Of a stretch of 64,000 nt of DNA, positions 54,521-63,583 are shown in pieces. Made by a program: the position numbers and the translations under genes. Source of the DNA: Nocardia sp. NBC_01327. GTDB taxonomy: Bacteria; Actinomycetota; Actinomycetes; Mycobacteriales; Mycobacteriaceae. A model generated the notes under the pieces. It was not told the origin of the DNA. It did not search any database and saw nothing but the letters and a program-made list of their open reading frames with translations. Numbering within the stretch: the first letter of the stretch is position 1; each line of letters begins with the position of its first letter. The stretch spans positions 5,890,001-5,954,000 of the forward strand of contig NZ_CP108383.1 of the NCBI RefSeq assembly GCF_035958815.1, in the 5' to 3' direction.

Positions 54521-55810
54521 CTACAGGTTGCCGACGGCGTGTTCCAGCCGACGAGCCACCAGATCCCGCGCCGCCTCACGAAGCGCGGGCCGGTAACCGC
54601 TGGGGTACACCGGATCTCCGGGCGCGTAGGTCTTGAGGACCTCCTTGGCGAGGGTGATCTTGTGCACCTCGGTCGGACCGTCGGCAATCGCCATGACCTG
54701 GGCGTAGTTCATCATGTCGACAAACGGCAGATCGGTGCTGACGCCGATGGCGCCGTGCAGGTGCATGGCCCGCTGGGCGATATCGTGCATGACCTTGGGC
54801 ATGGCCACCTTGATGGCGGCGATATCGTGGCGCACCTTGCGGTAGTCCTGCTCCTTGTCGATGCGCCAGGCCGTGCGCAGCACGAGCAGCCGGAACTGCT
54901 CCATCTCGATCCACGATTCGGCGATCTTCTCCTGCGTCAGCTGCAGGCCGCCGAGCACACCCTTGCGCATGGGCCGGGACACGGCGCGCTCGCACATCAT
55001 GTCGAAAGCCTTGCGCACCAGGGCAACCGTGCGCATGGCGTGGTGCACGCGCCCGCCGCCGAGGCGGGTCTGCGCGACGACGAAGCCGAGCCCCTCGGCG
55101 CCGAGCAGGCTGTCGGCGGGGATGCGCACATCGGTGAAGCGCAGGTGGCCTTCGGTATCGCTGAAGCCGGGCACGGTGAAGTTCCGGACGATCTCCAGGC
55201 CGGGGGTATCGGCGGGCACGATGAACATCGAGAGCCGCTGATGCGGTGCGGCCTCGGGATCGGTCACCGCCATCACGATATGGAAGGTGGCGTAGGCGGC
55301 CGCCGAGTTGAACCACTTCTCGCCGTTGATGACCCACGAATCACCGTCGCGGACGGCAAGGGTCTTGAAGGACGTCGGATCCGAACCACCGGTGGGTTCG
55401 GTCATGACGTAGCAGGAGCCGATCTCACCGGCGAGCAAGGGCTCCAGGTACGTCGACTTCTGCTCCGGGGTACCGAAGTGCGCGAGAATCTCCGCATTGC
55501 CGGAATCCGGTGCCTGACAACCGAAGACGAGCGGCGCCCACTGCGAGGTGCCGAGCACCTCGTTGAGCAGTGCGAGTTTCAGCTGACCGTACCCGGGCCC
55601 GCCGAGCTCGGGGCCGAGATGGCAGGCCCACAGCTCCTGCGCTTTCACCTGCTCCTGTAGCGGTTTCATGAGCGCCCGGATCTCCGGGTTCTGCCGGTCG
55701 TACGGGTTCGGGTAGAGCAGATCCAGCGGCTCCACCTCGGTCCGGACGAACTCCGCGACCCAGTCCAGTTTCTTCTGGTATTCCGGGTCGGTCTCGAAAT
55801 CCCAAGCCAT
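54521..55810 (-). CDS. Acyl-CoA dehydrogenase (ACAD10/11-like)
   Basis: 429 residues from ATG 55810 (AAAGG upstream); the longer frame to 55849 is not needed. FAD/substrate motifs: CYVMTEPTGGSDPTSFKT, WVINGEKWFNSAA and VMAIADGPTEVHKITLAKE. The last is typical of the ACAD10/11-like FadE subgroup, which oxidises branched or long acyl-CoAs. It is third in an SDR-TetR-ACAD operon and lies ten bases after the TetR gene. A role in a lipid- or sterol-side-chain pathway is plausible. Confidence 0.9.
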   Translation of the reverse strand: MAWDFETDPEYQKKLDWVAEFVRTEVEPLDLLYPNPYDRQNPEIRALMKPLQEQVKAQELWACHLGPELGGPGYGQLKLALLNEVLGTSQWAPLVFGCQAPDSGNAEILAHFGTPEQKSTYLEPLLAGEIGSCYVMTEPTGGSDPTSFKTLAVRDGDSWVINGEKWFNSAAAYATFHIVMAVTDPEAAPHQRLSMFIVPADTPGLEIVRNFTVPGFSDTEGHLRFTDVRIPADSLLGAEGLGFVVAQTRLGGGRVHHAMRTVALVRKAFDMMCERAVSRPMRKGVLGGLQLTQEKIAESWIEMEQFRLLVLRTAWRIDKEQDYRKVRHDIAAIKVAMPKVMHDIAQRAMHLHGAIGVSTDLPFVDMMNYAQVMAIADGPTEVHKITLAKEVLKTYAPGDPVYPSGYRPALREAARDLVARRLEHAVGNL

Positions 55811-55820
55811 GGTCAGCCTT

Positions 55821-56453
55821 TCACTTGATTCCGGCCGGTGTGGTGACACCGTCGAGGATGGTGGTGATGAGAATGTCGGCGATCTGATCGGGGGTGTACT
55901 CGCCCTCGGGGTGGTACCAGGAACTGGTCATATTGAGCATGGCGACAACGCTTTTGGTGACGACGTGATCAGCGGTGCGCAGGACGCCCGCCGCATGACC
56001 CTCGTCGAAGACCCGCTGCCAGCTGCGCTGGATCCCGTCCCGCAGTTCCTGTAGATCGGCATGGCGCTCGCCGGTCAGCGCACCGGCGTCACGCAGGGCG
56101 ATGGTGACCTCGTGCCGGTGTTCGAGAATGAGCCGCACATGACTGCGAATCAGCTTGCGCAGCTTGTCCATCGGCGCATCGCCGGTCTCGGCGATACCGG
56201 TGGCGGCCTCGAGCATGAGCTGGGTGTAACCGCGCCGGATCTGGAAGAGCAATTCCTCCTTGGACCCGATGTGGTAGTACAGCGCCCCGCGCTGAATCCC
56301 GGCCCGATCACCGATCTCACCGACGCTGGTGGCGTGGAATCCCTTCTCCGCGAACAGTTCCAGCGCCGCCCGTACAATCCGCTCCCGGGTCTCCCCGGAA
56401 TTGGATTCCGAGGCCGGTGGCCGTCCACGCCGGCGCGCGGGCACCGCGGTCAT
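55821..56453 (-). CDS. TetR-family regulator of the SDR-ACAD operon
   Basis: 210 residues from ATG 56453. HTH: RERIVRAALELFAEKGFHAT, SVGEIGDRAGIQRGALYYHI, residues about 20-70. A basic N tail (PARRRGRPPAS) precedes it. The ligand domain resembles the KstR2/FadR-like TetR group that senses acyl-CoAs. The ATG overlaps the SDR stop by four bases. The palindrome at 57240-57254 is its likely operator. Confidence 0.88.
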   Translation of the reverse strand: MTAVPARRRGRPPASESNSGETRERIVRAALELFAEKGFHATSVGEIGDRAGIQRGALYYHIGSKEELLFQIRRGYTQLMLEAATGIAETGDAPMDKLRKLIRSHVRLILEHRHEVTIALRDAGALTGERHADLQELRDGIQRSWQRVFDEGHAAGVLRTADHVVTKSVVAMLNMTSSWYHPEGEYTPDQIADILITTILDGVTTPAGIK

Positions 56454-57196
56454 CGCCACCCACCGTCCAGGGCGAGCGTCGCGCCGGAACAGAAGGCCGA
56501 GGCATCGGAGGCGAAGAACAGTGCGGCGCCCACGATGTCGGCCGGTGCGCCGATCCGCCCGAGCGCATTGTGCTGGGTGAGATAGTCGCGCACCGCGTCC
56601 GGCCACGCCTTGGCGATATCGGTGTCGAAGGCCCCGCAGCGGATGGTGTTGACCCGCACCGCCGGGCCGTAGGTCTGGGCAAGCCCGCTCGAGAGCGCCT
56701 CCAGCCCGGCCTTGGCAGCGGCATACGGCACGGCCATCGGCTCGGGCTTGACCGCTTCGATCGAGGACATATTGATGATCGATCCGGACCCCGCCGCCGC
56801 CATCCGCGCCCCGATGAGCGCCGACAGCCGGAACGGCCCCTTGAGATTGGTGGCGATCACCTTGTCGAACATCGCCTCGGACACCTGATCCAGGCTCGGG
56901 TACAGCAGCGACATGCCCGCATTGTTGATCAGCACGTCGACCTGCCCGAATTCCGCGTAGGCGGCCTCGGTCAGGGCCTCGCAGTGCGCCCACTCCCCCA
57001 CATTGCAGGCCACCGGCAGCGCGCGCCGCCCGTATTTTTCTCGCACTTCAGTGGCGAGTACGTCACATGCGTCGAACTTGCGACTGGCGATGACCACGTC
57101 CGCACCGGCGTCCGCGCAGGCCAGCACCATCTCCCGGCCCAGGCCCCGGCTACCGCCGGTGACCGCGACGACCTTGCCGGACAACGTGTTTCCCAT
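56450..57196 (-). CDS. SDR-family oxidoreductase
   Basis: 248 residues from ATG 57196, eight bases after AAGG; the upstream in-frame GTG is less likely. VTGGSRGLGREMVLACADAG binds the cofactor; NNAG, SSIEAVKPEPMAVPYAAAK (catalytic Ser, Tyr, Lys) and the C-terminal GATLALDGGW complete the classical SDR. First gene of the SDR-TetR-ACAD operon, divergent from glcB. It probably acts on a hydroxyacyl or ketone intermediate of the same pathway as the ACAD. Confidence 0.87.
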   Translation of the reverse strand: MGNTLSGKVVAVTGGSRGLGREMVLACADAGADVVIASRKFDACDVLATEVREKYGRRALPVACNVGEWAHCEALTEAAYAEFGQVDVLINNAGMSLLYPSLDQVSEAMFDKVIATNLKGPFRLSALIGARMAAAGSGSIINMSSIEAVKPEPMAVPYAAAKAGLEALSSGLAQTYGPAVRVNTIRCGAFDTDIAKAWPDAVRDYLTQHNALGRIGAPADIVGAALFFASDASAFCSGATLALDGGWR

Positions 57197-57239
57197 GCGC
57201 GACACCTTCACGTGCTTGACCTCGGAAATGTTCCGATCA

Positions 57240-57254
57240 GTACATTAAATGTAC
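57240..57254. promoter_or_regulatory. 15-bp palindrome between the SDR operon and glcB
   Basis: GTACATT-A-AATGTAC is perfect apart from its centre. It begins 44 bases before the SDR start and 142 before glcB. A smaller GGAAATGTTCC dyad is at 57224-57234. The best target for the TetR of the operon. Confidence 0.55.
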
Positions 57255-57395
57255 CGGACGATACAATCAAGACCCGCCGCAGGACACCGAAACACCGGTA
57301 CCGCGAAATCCCGACGGGTACCCGCGAGTAACATGACAGGCGTACTTTTTCCCGAACATCACAGCCCACCCGGCTTTCTCGAAACGAGGCAGTAG

Positions 57396-59573
57396 ATGAC
57401 AGAGCGGATTCAGGTCGGCGGACTCCAGGTCGCGCGCGTCCTTCACGATTTCGTGGAGAACGAGGCACTTCCGGGTACCGGCGTAGACTCCGCCGCGTTC
57501 TGGTCGGGTGCCGAGGCCGTTATCAACGACCTCGCCCCCCGTAACCGTGCTCTGCTCGCAGAACGCGACGACATCCAGGCCAAGATCGACGAGTGGCACC
57601 GCGCCAACCCCGGCGCCGGCTACGACAAGGCTGCCTACAAGCAGTTCCTCACCGAGATCGGCTACCTGCGTCCCGAACCGGCCGATTTCCAGATCGGCAC
57701 GGAAAACGTGGACGCCGAAATCGCCATCACCGCGGGCCCGCAGCTCGTGGTTCCGGTCATGAACGCCCGCTTCGCCATCAATGCGGCGAACGCGCGCTGG
57801 GGCTCGCTGTATGACGCCCTGTACGGCACCGACGCCATCTCCGAGGCCAACGGCGCGGAAAAGGGCAAGGGCTACAACAAGGTTCGCGGCGACAAGGTCA
57901 TCGAGTGGGCCCGTAACTTCCTCGACGACGCGCTGCCGCTGATCACCGGTTCACACCTGGGCACCAGCAAGTACGCCATTGTCGACGGCGAGCTCGAGGT
58001 CACCCTCGAGGACGGCACCGATATCGGCCTGGCCGATGCCGACGCGCTGGTCGGTTACCTCGGCGCCCCCGAGGCCCCGACCTCGATCCTGTTCAAGCAC
58101 AACGGTTTGCACATCGAACTGCAGATCGACCCCTCCTCGCCGGTCGGCTCGACCGACGATGCCGGCGTCAAGGACGTCGTGCTGGAGTCCGCGATCACCA
58201 CGATCATGGACTTCGAGGATTCGGTCGCCGCCGTGGACGCCGAGGACAAGGTCCTCTGCTACCACAACTGGCTCGGCCTGATGAAGGGCGATCTGTCCGA
58301 AGAGGTGTCGAAGGGCGGCAAGTCCTTCACCCGCACCATGAACCCGGACCGCGTGTACACCGCGCTCGACGGGTCCGATCTGGTGCTGCACGGCCGTTCG
58401 CTGCTGTTCGTCCGCAATGTCGGTCACCTCATGACCTCCGACGCGATCATCGACGCCGCGGGCAATGAGGTTCCCGAGGGCATTCTCGACGGGCTGCTCA
58501 CCTCGCTCATCGCCAAGCACGCACTGAACGGTGAAGCGCGCGTGTCGAATACGCGCACCGGCTCGGTCTACATCGTGAAGCCCAAGATGCACGGCCCGGA
58601 CGAGGTCGCCTTCACCAGCGAGCTGTTCGGCCGCATCGAGCAGGTGCTGGGCCTGACCCCCAACACCCTCAAGGTCGGCATCATGGACGAGGAGCGCCGC
58701 ACCACGGTGAACCTGAAGGCGTCCATCCATGCCGCCAAGGACCGCGTGGTCTTCATCAATACCGGCTTCCTGGACCGCACCGGCGACGAGATCCACACCT
58801 CCATGGAGGCCGGGCCGATGGTCCGCAAGGCCGATATGAAGTCGCAGCAGTGGATCAAGTCCTACGAGGACTGGAATGTCGACACCGGCATCGCCGCCGG
58901 CCTGCCCGGTAAGGCGCAGATCGGCAAGGGCATGTGGGCCATGCCCGATCTGATGGCCGACATGCTGGTCCAGAAGATCGGCCACCCCAAGGCCGGCGCG
59001 AACACCGCCTGGGTGCCGTCGCCGACCGCCGCCACCCTGCACGCCACCCACTACCACCTGGTGGATGTGTTCAAGCGGCAGGCCGAGATCGCCAAGGGCG
59101 GTCCGCGCGCCACCGTCGATCAGATCCTGGAGATCCCCCTGGCGCAGGACACCAACTGGTCCGCCGAGGAGAAGCAGCAGGAACTGGACAACAACTCCCA
59201 GGGCATCCTCGGCTACGTGGTGCGCTGGATCGATCAGGGCGTCGGCTGCTCGAAGGTGCCCGACATCAAGGACATCGGCCTCATGGAGGACCGCGCGACC
59301 CTGCGCATCTCCAGCCAGCAGGTGGCCAACTGGCTGCACCACGGCATCGTGACCGAGGACCAGGTCCTCGAGAGCCTGCAGCGCATGGCCCCCGTGGTCG
59401 ACCACCAGAACGCCGGTGATTCGAACTACCGCGCCATGGCCCCCGATTTCGCGGGTTCGATCGCCTTCCAGGCGGCCAAGGAACTGGTGCTTGAGGGCAC
59501 CAAGCAGCCCAACGGCTACACCGAGCCCATCCTGCACCGCCGTCGCCGCGAGGCGAAGGAGGCCTGCAAGTAG
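57396..59573 (+). CDS. glcB: Malate synthase G
   Basis: 725 residues, the G isoform length. TIM-barrel catalytic features: [59 protein letters not shown] and [14 protein letters not shown]. It condenses glyoxylate with acetyl-CoA to malate, the second glyoxylate-shunt step, in the cytosol. It also consumes glyoxylate that Gcl would otherwise take at the other end of the window. It stands alone with its own terminator, as glcB (Rv1837c) does in M. tuberculosis. Confidence 0.97.
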   Translation: MTERIQVGGLQVARVLHDFVENEALPGTGVDSAAFWSGAEAVINDLAPRNRALLAERDDIQAKIDEWHRANPGAGYDKAAYKQFLTEIGYLRPEPADFQIGTENVDAEIAITAGPQLVVPVMNARFAINAANARWGSLYDALYGTDAISEANGAEKGKGYNKVRGDKVIEWARNFLDDALPLITGSHLGTSKYAIVDGELEVTLEDGTDIGLADADALVGYLGAPEAPTSILFKHNGLHIELQIDPSSPVGSTDDAGVKDVVLESAITTIMDFEDSVAAVDAEDKVLCYHNWLGLMKGDLSEEVSKGGKSFTRTMNPDRVYTALDGSDLVLHGRSLLFVRNVGHLMTSDAIIDAAGNEVPEGILDGLLTSLIAKHALNGEARVSNTRTGSVYIVKPKMHGPDEVAFTSELFGRIEQVLGLTPNTLKVGIMDEERRTTVNLKASIHAAKDRVVFINTGFLDRTGDEIHTSMEAGPMVRKADMKSQQWIKSYEDWNVDTGIAAGLPGKAQIGKGMWAMPDLMADMLVQKIGHPKAGANTAWVPSPTAATLHATHYHLVDVFKRQAEIAKGGPRATVDQILEIPLAQDTNWSAEEKQQELDNNSQGILGYVVRWIDQGVGCSKVPDIKDIGLMEDRATLRISSQQVANWLHHGIVTEDQVLESLQRMAPVVDHQNAGDSNYRAMAPDFAGSIAFQAAKELVLEGTKQPNGYTEPILHRRRREAKEACK

Positions 59574-59620
59574 GGCGCTGTTAACCCCTGAAAAGTAGCT
59601 CCTAGCAGCTCTTTTCTACT

Positions 59621-59658
59621 CGAGGCCCCGCTCCGGAACGTTCCGGAGCGGGGCCTCG
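59621..59658. terminator. Perfect 38-bp palindromic terminator after glcB
   Basis: CGAGGCCCCGCTCCGGAAC is followed directly by its exact reverse complement, giving a 19-base stem. A smaller GAAAAG...CTTTTC hairpin (59589-59616) precedes it, 16 bases after the stop. Confidence 0.88.
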
Positions 59659-59822
59659 TCTATTACTGGCCGCCTATAGCCACGAAGACTGCGATCGGAG
59701 TTATCACGATCCGGCGACTCGGGTGCTTTCAGACGGGAAGCCGTACGATCCCACCGACCCAGTCCGCCGTGCGGACAAGCTGATTGGCGTCTGCGAACAT
59801 CTGATCACTGGCTCCACCAGAT

Positions 59823-59842
59823 TAGTCAGCTTTCATTACTAA
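59823..59842. promoter_or_regulatory. MarR operator copy 1, upstream of the MarR gene
   Basis: TAGTCAGCTTTCATTACTAA agrees at 17 of 20 positions with the element at 60562-60581 before the oxidoreductase gene. It is inside an AT-rich patch (59815-59855) of an otherwise GC-rich 366-base gap, where the MarR promoter would be. The rest of the gap (59659-60024) shows no gene. Confidence 0.6.
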
Positions 59843-60024
59843 TATAGTCATACGTCCGAACCGATGACAAGAGTGACAGGAACGAGGTCCGCCCAGGGGG
59901 TAGGTGGCACATGCGGGACGCAGCGTGCACAGCACCGCGGCGCGCGCCCCCACCGCAGGCGAATCGGCGGCGGCGTAGGGTGTGAACCTCGCGAAATCAG
60001 GCGGGCGATGGAGTTGGGAGCGAC

Positions 60025-60468
60025 GTGGACGACGAGCAGCGGGTTGATCTAGGGACGTCGTTGTTCATTCCGTACCGGTACACCGAGGACCGGATTTTCC
60101 GGGCCCTGCAGGATGCCGGGTTCGACGACTGGACCCTGACTCAGTGCCGGGTGTTCCAGCGCATCGCTCAGGACGGATCACGCCTCACAGACCTCGCTGA
60201 CCAGGCGCAAATGACCAAGCAGAGCGCCAGCGCGATGGTCGACCAGCTGGAAAGCCTTGGCTACGTCCGCCGGGTCCCCGACCCCGCGGATGGCCGCGCC
60301 CGGCTGATCGTGATCGAGCGGCGTGGCCGGCGGGCGGTCGCGGTGGCCAAGGCGACACGCGACGAGATCCTCGCGGAGTGGAAGGAATACCTGGGCACCC
60401 GCAACTTCGCCCTGCTGCAGCAGATCCTGGATCAACTCCGCGAGATCACCGACCCCTACGCGCGGTAG
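60025..60468 (+). CDS. MarR-family regulator
   Basis: 147 residues; GTG start. Winged helix about 45-110: WTLTQCRVFQRIAQDGSRL, then LADQAQMTKQSASAMVDQLE and VRRVPDPADGRARLIVIER (the wing with D-x-R). MarR dimers usually release DNA on binding phenolic or oxidising compounds. The matching operator elements before this gene and before the NAD(P)-binding protein indicate control of both. Confidence 0.88.
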   Translation: MDDEQRVDLGTSLFIPYRYTEDRIFRALQDAGFDDWTLTQCRVFQRIAQDGSRLTDLADQAQMTKQSASAMVDQLESLGYVRRVPDPADGRARLIVIERRGRRAVAVAKATRDEILAEWKEYLGTRNFALLQQILDQLREITDPYAR

Positions 60469-60555
60469 GCCCGTCCGCACCGAGCCGCTCGCACCGATTC
60501 CCGCCGGCCCCGAGCCTCCTGGATCCGGCGGGCGCCAACAGGCCTCGACTCCGCG

Positions 60556-60584
60556 TTGACATAGTCAGGTTTAGTTACTAAATT
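60556..60584 (+). promoter_or_regulatory. Promoter of the NAD(P)-binding gene with overlapping MarR operator copy 2
   Basis: TTGACA (60556-60561), a 17-base spacer and TAAATT (60579-60584) form a near-consensus promoter. The operator TAGTCAGGTTTAGTTACTAA (60562-60581) fills the spacer and the -10 element, including the palindrome TTTAGT-T-ACTAAA. Bound MarR would block the polymerase. The leader to the GTG at 60784 is about 190 bases. Confidence 0.65.
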
Positions 60585-60783
60585 GGGTGATGATCCTGAC
60601 GATGTTCCGGTGATGCGCAGCCGATAGCAGCAGTGCGCAGACGTGAGCCGGACCATTGCCGCACAGGCCGCCATCAGCAACGGCCTGAGGGGTCCTCCAC
60701 AACATGGGCAGGAATCGGCCCCAATGCCGCTGGGGCACAACACAAGCACGCCCATTCATTCCTTCAGCAGAGAGCGAACTATC

Positions 60784-61416
60784 GTGAAGTTTCTTGTTCT
60801 CGGAGCAACCGGTCGCACCGGCGTCCTGTTCGTGAAAAAAGCATTGGACCAGGGACACCAGGTCACTGCCCTGGTTCGGCGGGCCGACGCACCCATTGAT
60901 CCGCGCGCCCAAATCGTCGTCGGCGACGTCACCGATGCCACCGTGATCGCAACGGCCGCCGGAGGCCACGACGCGATCATCAGCACGCTCGGAGTGAAGA
61001 ACGCCCGTGACACCCCCACGCTGATCACCGACACCGTCCGCGCAGTCATCACATCCGCGAAAACATCAGGCGTAAACCGTTTCGTCATTCTGTCCGCGTT
61101 CGGAGTCGGCGACTCCCTCGCCAAAGCCTCATTCCTCGTCAGCCCCATTTTCCGAACCCTGCTTCGGAAAACCTACGCAGACAAAGCCGCATCGGAAGTG
61201 CTCCTGAGAGCCAGCGATCTGCAGTGGACCCTCGAATATCCCGGAGCGTTGAACAACGGTGACAGCACCCGCTACAACACCGTTGCGCTCTCGGACGCCA
61301 CGAAGTTGCCGATCTTCCCCTCAACCTCTCGCGCCAACGTCGCAGACTTCCTCCTCCATTCCGCTGTGGAAGACACCTTCATCCGTCAGATCGCCGTCGT
61401 CACCGACGCCAAATAG
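60784..61416 (+). CDS. NAD(P)H-binding atypical SDR (NmrA/flavin-reductase-like)
   Basis: 210 residues from GTG 60784 (VKFLVLGATGRTGVLFVKKA). The glycine motif GATGRTG and VGDVTDATVIATAAGGHDAI fit the NAD(P)-binding atypical SDR fold of YwnB/BVR-B-like reductases. VNRFVILSAFGVGDS and the LEYPGAL segment follow; no classical YxxxK is evident. It may act as a redox-sensing or quinone/flavin reductase. Controlled by the adjacent MarR. An in-frame extension to 60643 was rejected. Confidence 0.82.
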   Translation: MKFLVLGATGRTGVLFVKKALDQGHQVTALVRRADAPIDPRAQIVVGDVTDATVIATAAGGHDAIISTLGVKNARDTPTLITDTVRAVITSAKTSGVNRFVILSAFGVGDSLAKASFLVSPIFRTLLRKTYADKAASEVLLRASDLQWTLEYPGALNNGDSTRYNTVALSDATKLPIFPSTSRANVADFLLHSAVEDTFIRQIAVVTDAK

Positions 61417-61640
61417 GTCACCGGGCAGACCAACATGGCTGGACTACGCCACCACCGAGCTACCAGCCCTGACCGGGATCCCCGCGACCGGCGGACGGCA
61501 CCGGCTCCGCGACGAGTTCTGATCGCTCGAAACTGCGGCATGTTCATGCCCTGCACCGACCGGCAGCGGCAGACCAACGCTGCCGGCGCTACCCGGGTCG
61601 ACCTCACCGAAAGCACCAACTAACCCGATACCCTCGAAAA

Positions 61641-61678
61641 TGATTGGGCCCCATCCGATATCGGATGGGGGCCAATCA
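61641..61678. terminator. Bidirectional palindromic terminator
   Basis: TGATTGGGCCCCATCCGAT and its reverse complement (one mismatch) form a 19-base stem between the plus-strand gene ending at 61416 and the minus-strand MerR gene ending at 61721. The 224 bases before it, 61417-61640, contain no gene I can support. Confidence 0.82.
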
Positions 61679-61720
61679 GTCCGTGAGCAATCGAGATTCT
61701 TTGTGTGCGTGAATCGGTCG

Positions 61721-62050
61721 TCAGAGAGCGTGTGTGCTGCCGGGGCCGGCGCGCAGCTGGTCGCGTTCATCGGCCAGGGCGGTGTTGGCGTCTTCCAAGT
61801 CCAGGATGCGCCCGATACCGGCGAGGTTGACTCCCTGCTCGGCCAGGGCGGTGATACGCCGCAGGCGCGCGAGATCGTCGCCGCTGTAGCGGCGGGTACC
61901 GCCCGCGCTGCGGTGGGGGGTGATCAAGCCGTGCTGCTCGTACAGGCGCAGGGTCTGCACCCCGATCCCGGCCAGTTCCGCGGCGACGGAGATCGCGTAC
62001 ACGCCTTGTCCGGAGCGGGGCAGGTGTGTGCCCTCGGGCTGTGAACGCAT
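61721..62050 (-). CDS. MerR-family regulator (HspR-like)
   Basis: 109 residues from ATG 62050, seven bases after GGAGGAG. HTH: VYAISVAAELAGIGVQTLRL, then YEQHGLITPHRSAGGTRRYS and the coiled-coil LARLRRITALAEQGVNLAGI. A short C terminus lacks metal-binding cysteines. HspR repressors of heat-shock genes have this size and form; it is divergent from hsp20 and so probably its regulator. Confidence 0.85.
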   Translation of the reverse strand: MRSQPEGTHLPRSGQGVYAISVAAELAGIGVQTLRLYEQHGLITPHRSAGGTRRYSGDDLARLRRITALAEQGVNLAGIGRILDLEDANTALADERDQLRAGPGSTHAL

Positions 62051-62105
62051 GGACACACTCCTCCTGGCTCGTACTACTTGTCAAAAGATTACCTCTTGTC
62101 GAGTC

Positions 62106-62136
62106 TTGCACTCTCCTGCACCGAGTGCTATCTAAT
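62106..62136 (+). promoter_or_regulatory. hsp20 promoter with inverted repeat in a long spacer
   Basis: TTGCAC (62106-62111) and TCTAAT (62131-62136) are separated by 19 bases, the over-long spacing typical of MerR-activated promoters. The inverted repeat GCACTC (62108-62113) ... GAGTGC (62123-62128) lies in the spacer. TATCTA at 62129 would give a 17-base spacer instead. A further GAGT...ACTC dyad (62101-62113) overlaps. Confidence 0.55.
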
Positions 62137-62207
62137 ATCTATGCCAGATGGCAGAGGTTATCTGGTGAAGCGCCTATCGAGAATGGAGTGAGTGAGAGGT
62201 GGCGACC

Positions 62208-62636
62208 ATGCTGATGCGTACTGATCCCTTCCGTGATCTGGATCGTTTGACGCAACAGGTGTTCGGCACCGCGGCCCGACCCGCGGCGATGCCGATGGAC
62301 GCCTGGCGTGAGAACGACCAGTTCCTGGTCGAGTTCGATCTGCCGGGTATCGATCCCGATTCCCTGGACCTGGATGTGGAACGCAATGTGGTGACCGTGC
62401 GCGCCTCGCGTCCGGAACTGGACCCCGGCCGGTCCATGTTGGCCGCGGAACGCCCGCGTGGGGTGTTCAGCCGCCAGTTGGTGCTGGGCGAGAGTTTGGA
62501 TACCGAGCAGATCCGCGCTGATTACCGCGATGGGGTGCTGCGGTTGTCGATTCCGGTGGCGGAGAAGGCCAAACCTCGCAAGATCGAGATCGCCAGACCC
62601 GAACGCGAACCCGAACGCCAGGTCATCAACGCCTGA
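62208..62636 (+). CDS. Hsp20/alpha-crystallin family small heat-shock protein
   Basis: 142 residues from ATG 62208, eight bases after GAGAGG; GTG 62199 is an alternative. N-terminal [20 protein letters not shown], alpha-crystallin domain about 35-125 ([54 protein letters not shown]). The C-terminal IPV supports oligomer assembly. An ATP-independent holdase for unfolding proteins under heat or dormancy stress. Probably under the divergent MerR protein. Confidence 0.93.
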   Translation: MLMRTDPFRDLDRLTQQVFGTAARPAAMPMDAWRENDQFLVEFDLPGIDPDSLDLDVERNVVTVRASRPELDPGRSMLAAERPRGVFSRQLVLGESLDTEQIRADYRDGVLRLSIPVAEKAKPRKIEIARPEREPERQVINA

Positions 62637-62653
62637 ACCGTGAAAGGAAGGTG

Positions 62654-62785
62654 ATGCCCGTCCCGAACACCACACGCACACCACCGAGGGGCGACGCCAC
62701 CGGTTCTGATACCCACCTCACGCGCACAGCGGACACCCTCGCGGTCCGCGCGCACGGCCACCTGGTGGCATACCGAGTCTGGTGA
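62654..62785 (+). CDS. Possible 43-residue protein after hsp20
   Basis: ATG 62654 follows AAAGGAAGG, 17 bases after the hsp20 stop. Translation MPVPNTTRTPPRGDATGSDT, then HLTRTADTLAVRAHGHLVAY and RVW; basic with no recognised family. GC bias at third positions is moderate. A good ribosome site and hsp20 adjacency are the only support. Confidence 0.35.
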   Translation: MPVPNTTRTPPRGDATGSDTHLTRTADTLAVRAHGHLVAYRVW

Positions 62786-62886
62786 CTGTTTCCGCCCTCG
62801 ATGGTATCAACGCAACATCATGTCGATCCGCTCGTTCCACACGGTGGGCCCGACCGGCCGGTTCCGGCCGGGCCCACCCCTCGCAG

Positions 62887-63030
62887 ATGACCACCATCGC
62901 GACCGCTGGAGAGCTCGACCTGACCCACACACACCACCCCGTCCCGCCGGAAAGCATCGACACCGCCGACCTGGCCGACCGTATAGATCACCCCCATGCC
63001 GATGACGACTTCTACTGCCTCGCTTACTGA
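62887..63030 (+). CDS. Possible 47-residue acidic protein
   Basis: ATG 62887 in a frame continuing from a GTG at 62782. Sequence MTTIATAGELDLTHTHHPVP, then SIDTADLADRIDHPHADDDF and YCLAY is acidic and histidine-rich. It overlaps the start of the cold-shock remnant. No family recognised; no clear ribosome site. Confidence 0.28.
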   Translation: MTTIATAGELDLTHTHHPVPPESIDTADLADRIDHPHADDDFYCLAY

Positions 63031-63318
63031 CCGCACTCTCGACCCGCATACCCGTGACCGCACCCTTGCTCGTTGGCAGCACGCCCGGGTGGCCTGGTTC
63101 GACGCCGAGAAGGGGTTCGGGTTCCTGACTCCCGGTACCGGGCCGGTCAGCAGGTCATCTACACCGCCACCGACACTCCTCGCGGGCCCGAAGCCACCCG
63201 CGTCGTGCCCTACTCGCGCACCGATACCGGCACCACACCCGCCCCGGCGCCGGTGCCTCAGGTCCGCGGCCACCGCAGCGCCCCACACCGCTGCCGCGCC
63301 CAACACCGCGCGGCCTGA
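62996..63318 (+). pseudogene. Cold-shock-domain gene with an internal deletion
   Basis: From ATG 62996 the frame reads ARVAWFDAEKGFGFLTP, the RNP1 half of a CspA-type cold-shock domain. It then leaves the family. The next frame (from about 63137) continues with YRAGQQVIYTATDTPRGPEA and TRVVPY, the last strands. The part in between, with the VFVH RNP2 motif, is gone. About 30 codons were deleted with a frameshift, so the protein cannot bind RNA normally. Confidence 0.6.
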
Positions 63319-63343
63319 ACACCCCACCTGATCGGACAGATTC

Positions 63344-63583
63344 GTGAGCACGAGGACCTCTCGGGATACCGACCGCACGACCACTCGCCCCGACCCGGAC
63401 CGGGATCCACTGGTGGTGCGCTGGCCTGATCCCAGCCCGCTACGCCCGTGGTGGGACACCGTCATGGGCCCGGCGATGCCCGCCCCGCTCGCCGCCCAGC
63501 GGTCCCCTACGCCGTGTCATCCACGTGCGCGGAACCCGCATGTGCGCCGGCGCAGATCCGTCGGTGTGCGCACACCCCGCTGA
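63344..63583 (+). CDS. Doubtful hypothetical protein
   Basis: 79 codons from a GTG. The first half (DPDRDPLVVRWPDPSPLRPW, then WDTVMGPAMPAP) is protein-like. The rest is arginine- and proline-rich as expected of noncoding GC-rich DNA. Downstream to 63742 nothing else is supported. Possibly the head of another decayed gene near the cold-shock remnant. Confidence 0.22.
   Translation: MSTRTSRDTDRTTTRPDPDRDPLVVRWPDPSPLRPWWDTVMGPAMPAPLAAQRSPTPCHPRARNPHVRRRRSVGVRTPR

Noticed and set aside
57951-59537. 528-codon frame antisense to glcB
   Set aside because: Shadow of malate synthase with repetitive Gly/Val/His content.
60643-60783. 47-residue N-terminal extension of the NAD(P)-binding protein
   Set aside because: The Rossmann fold begins directly at VKFLVLGATG; the extension is not protein-like.
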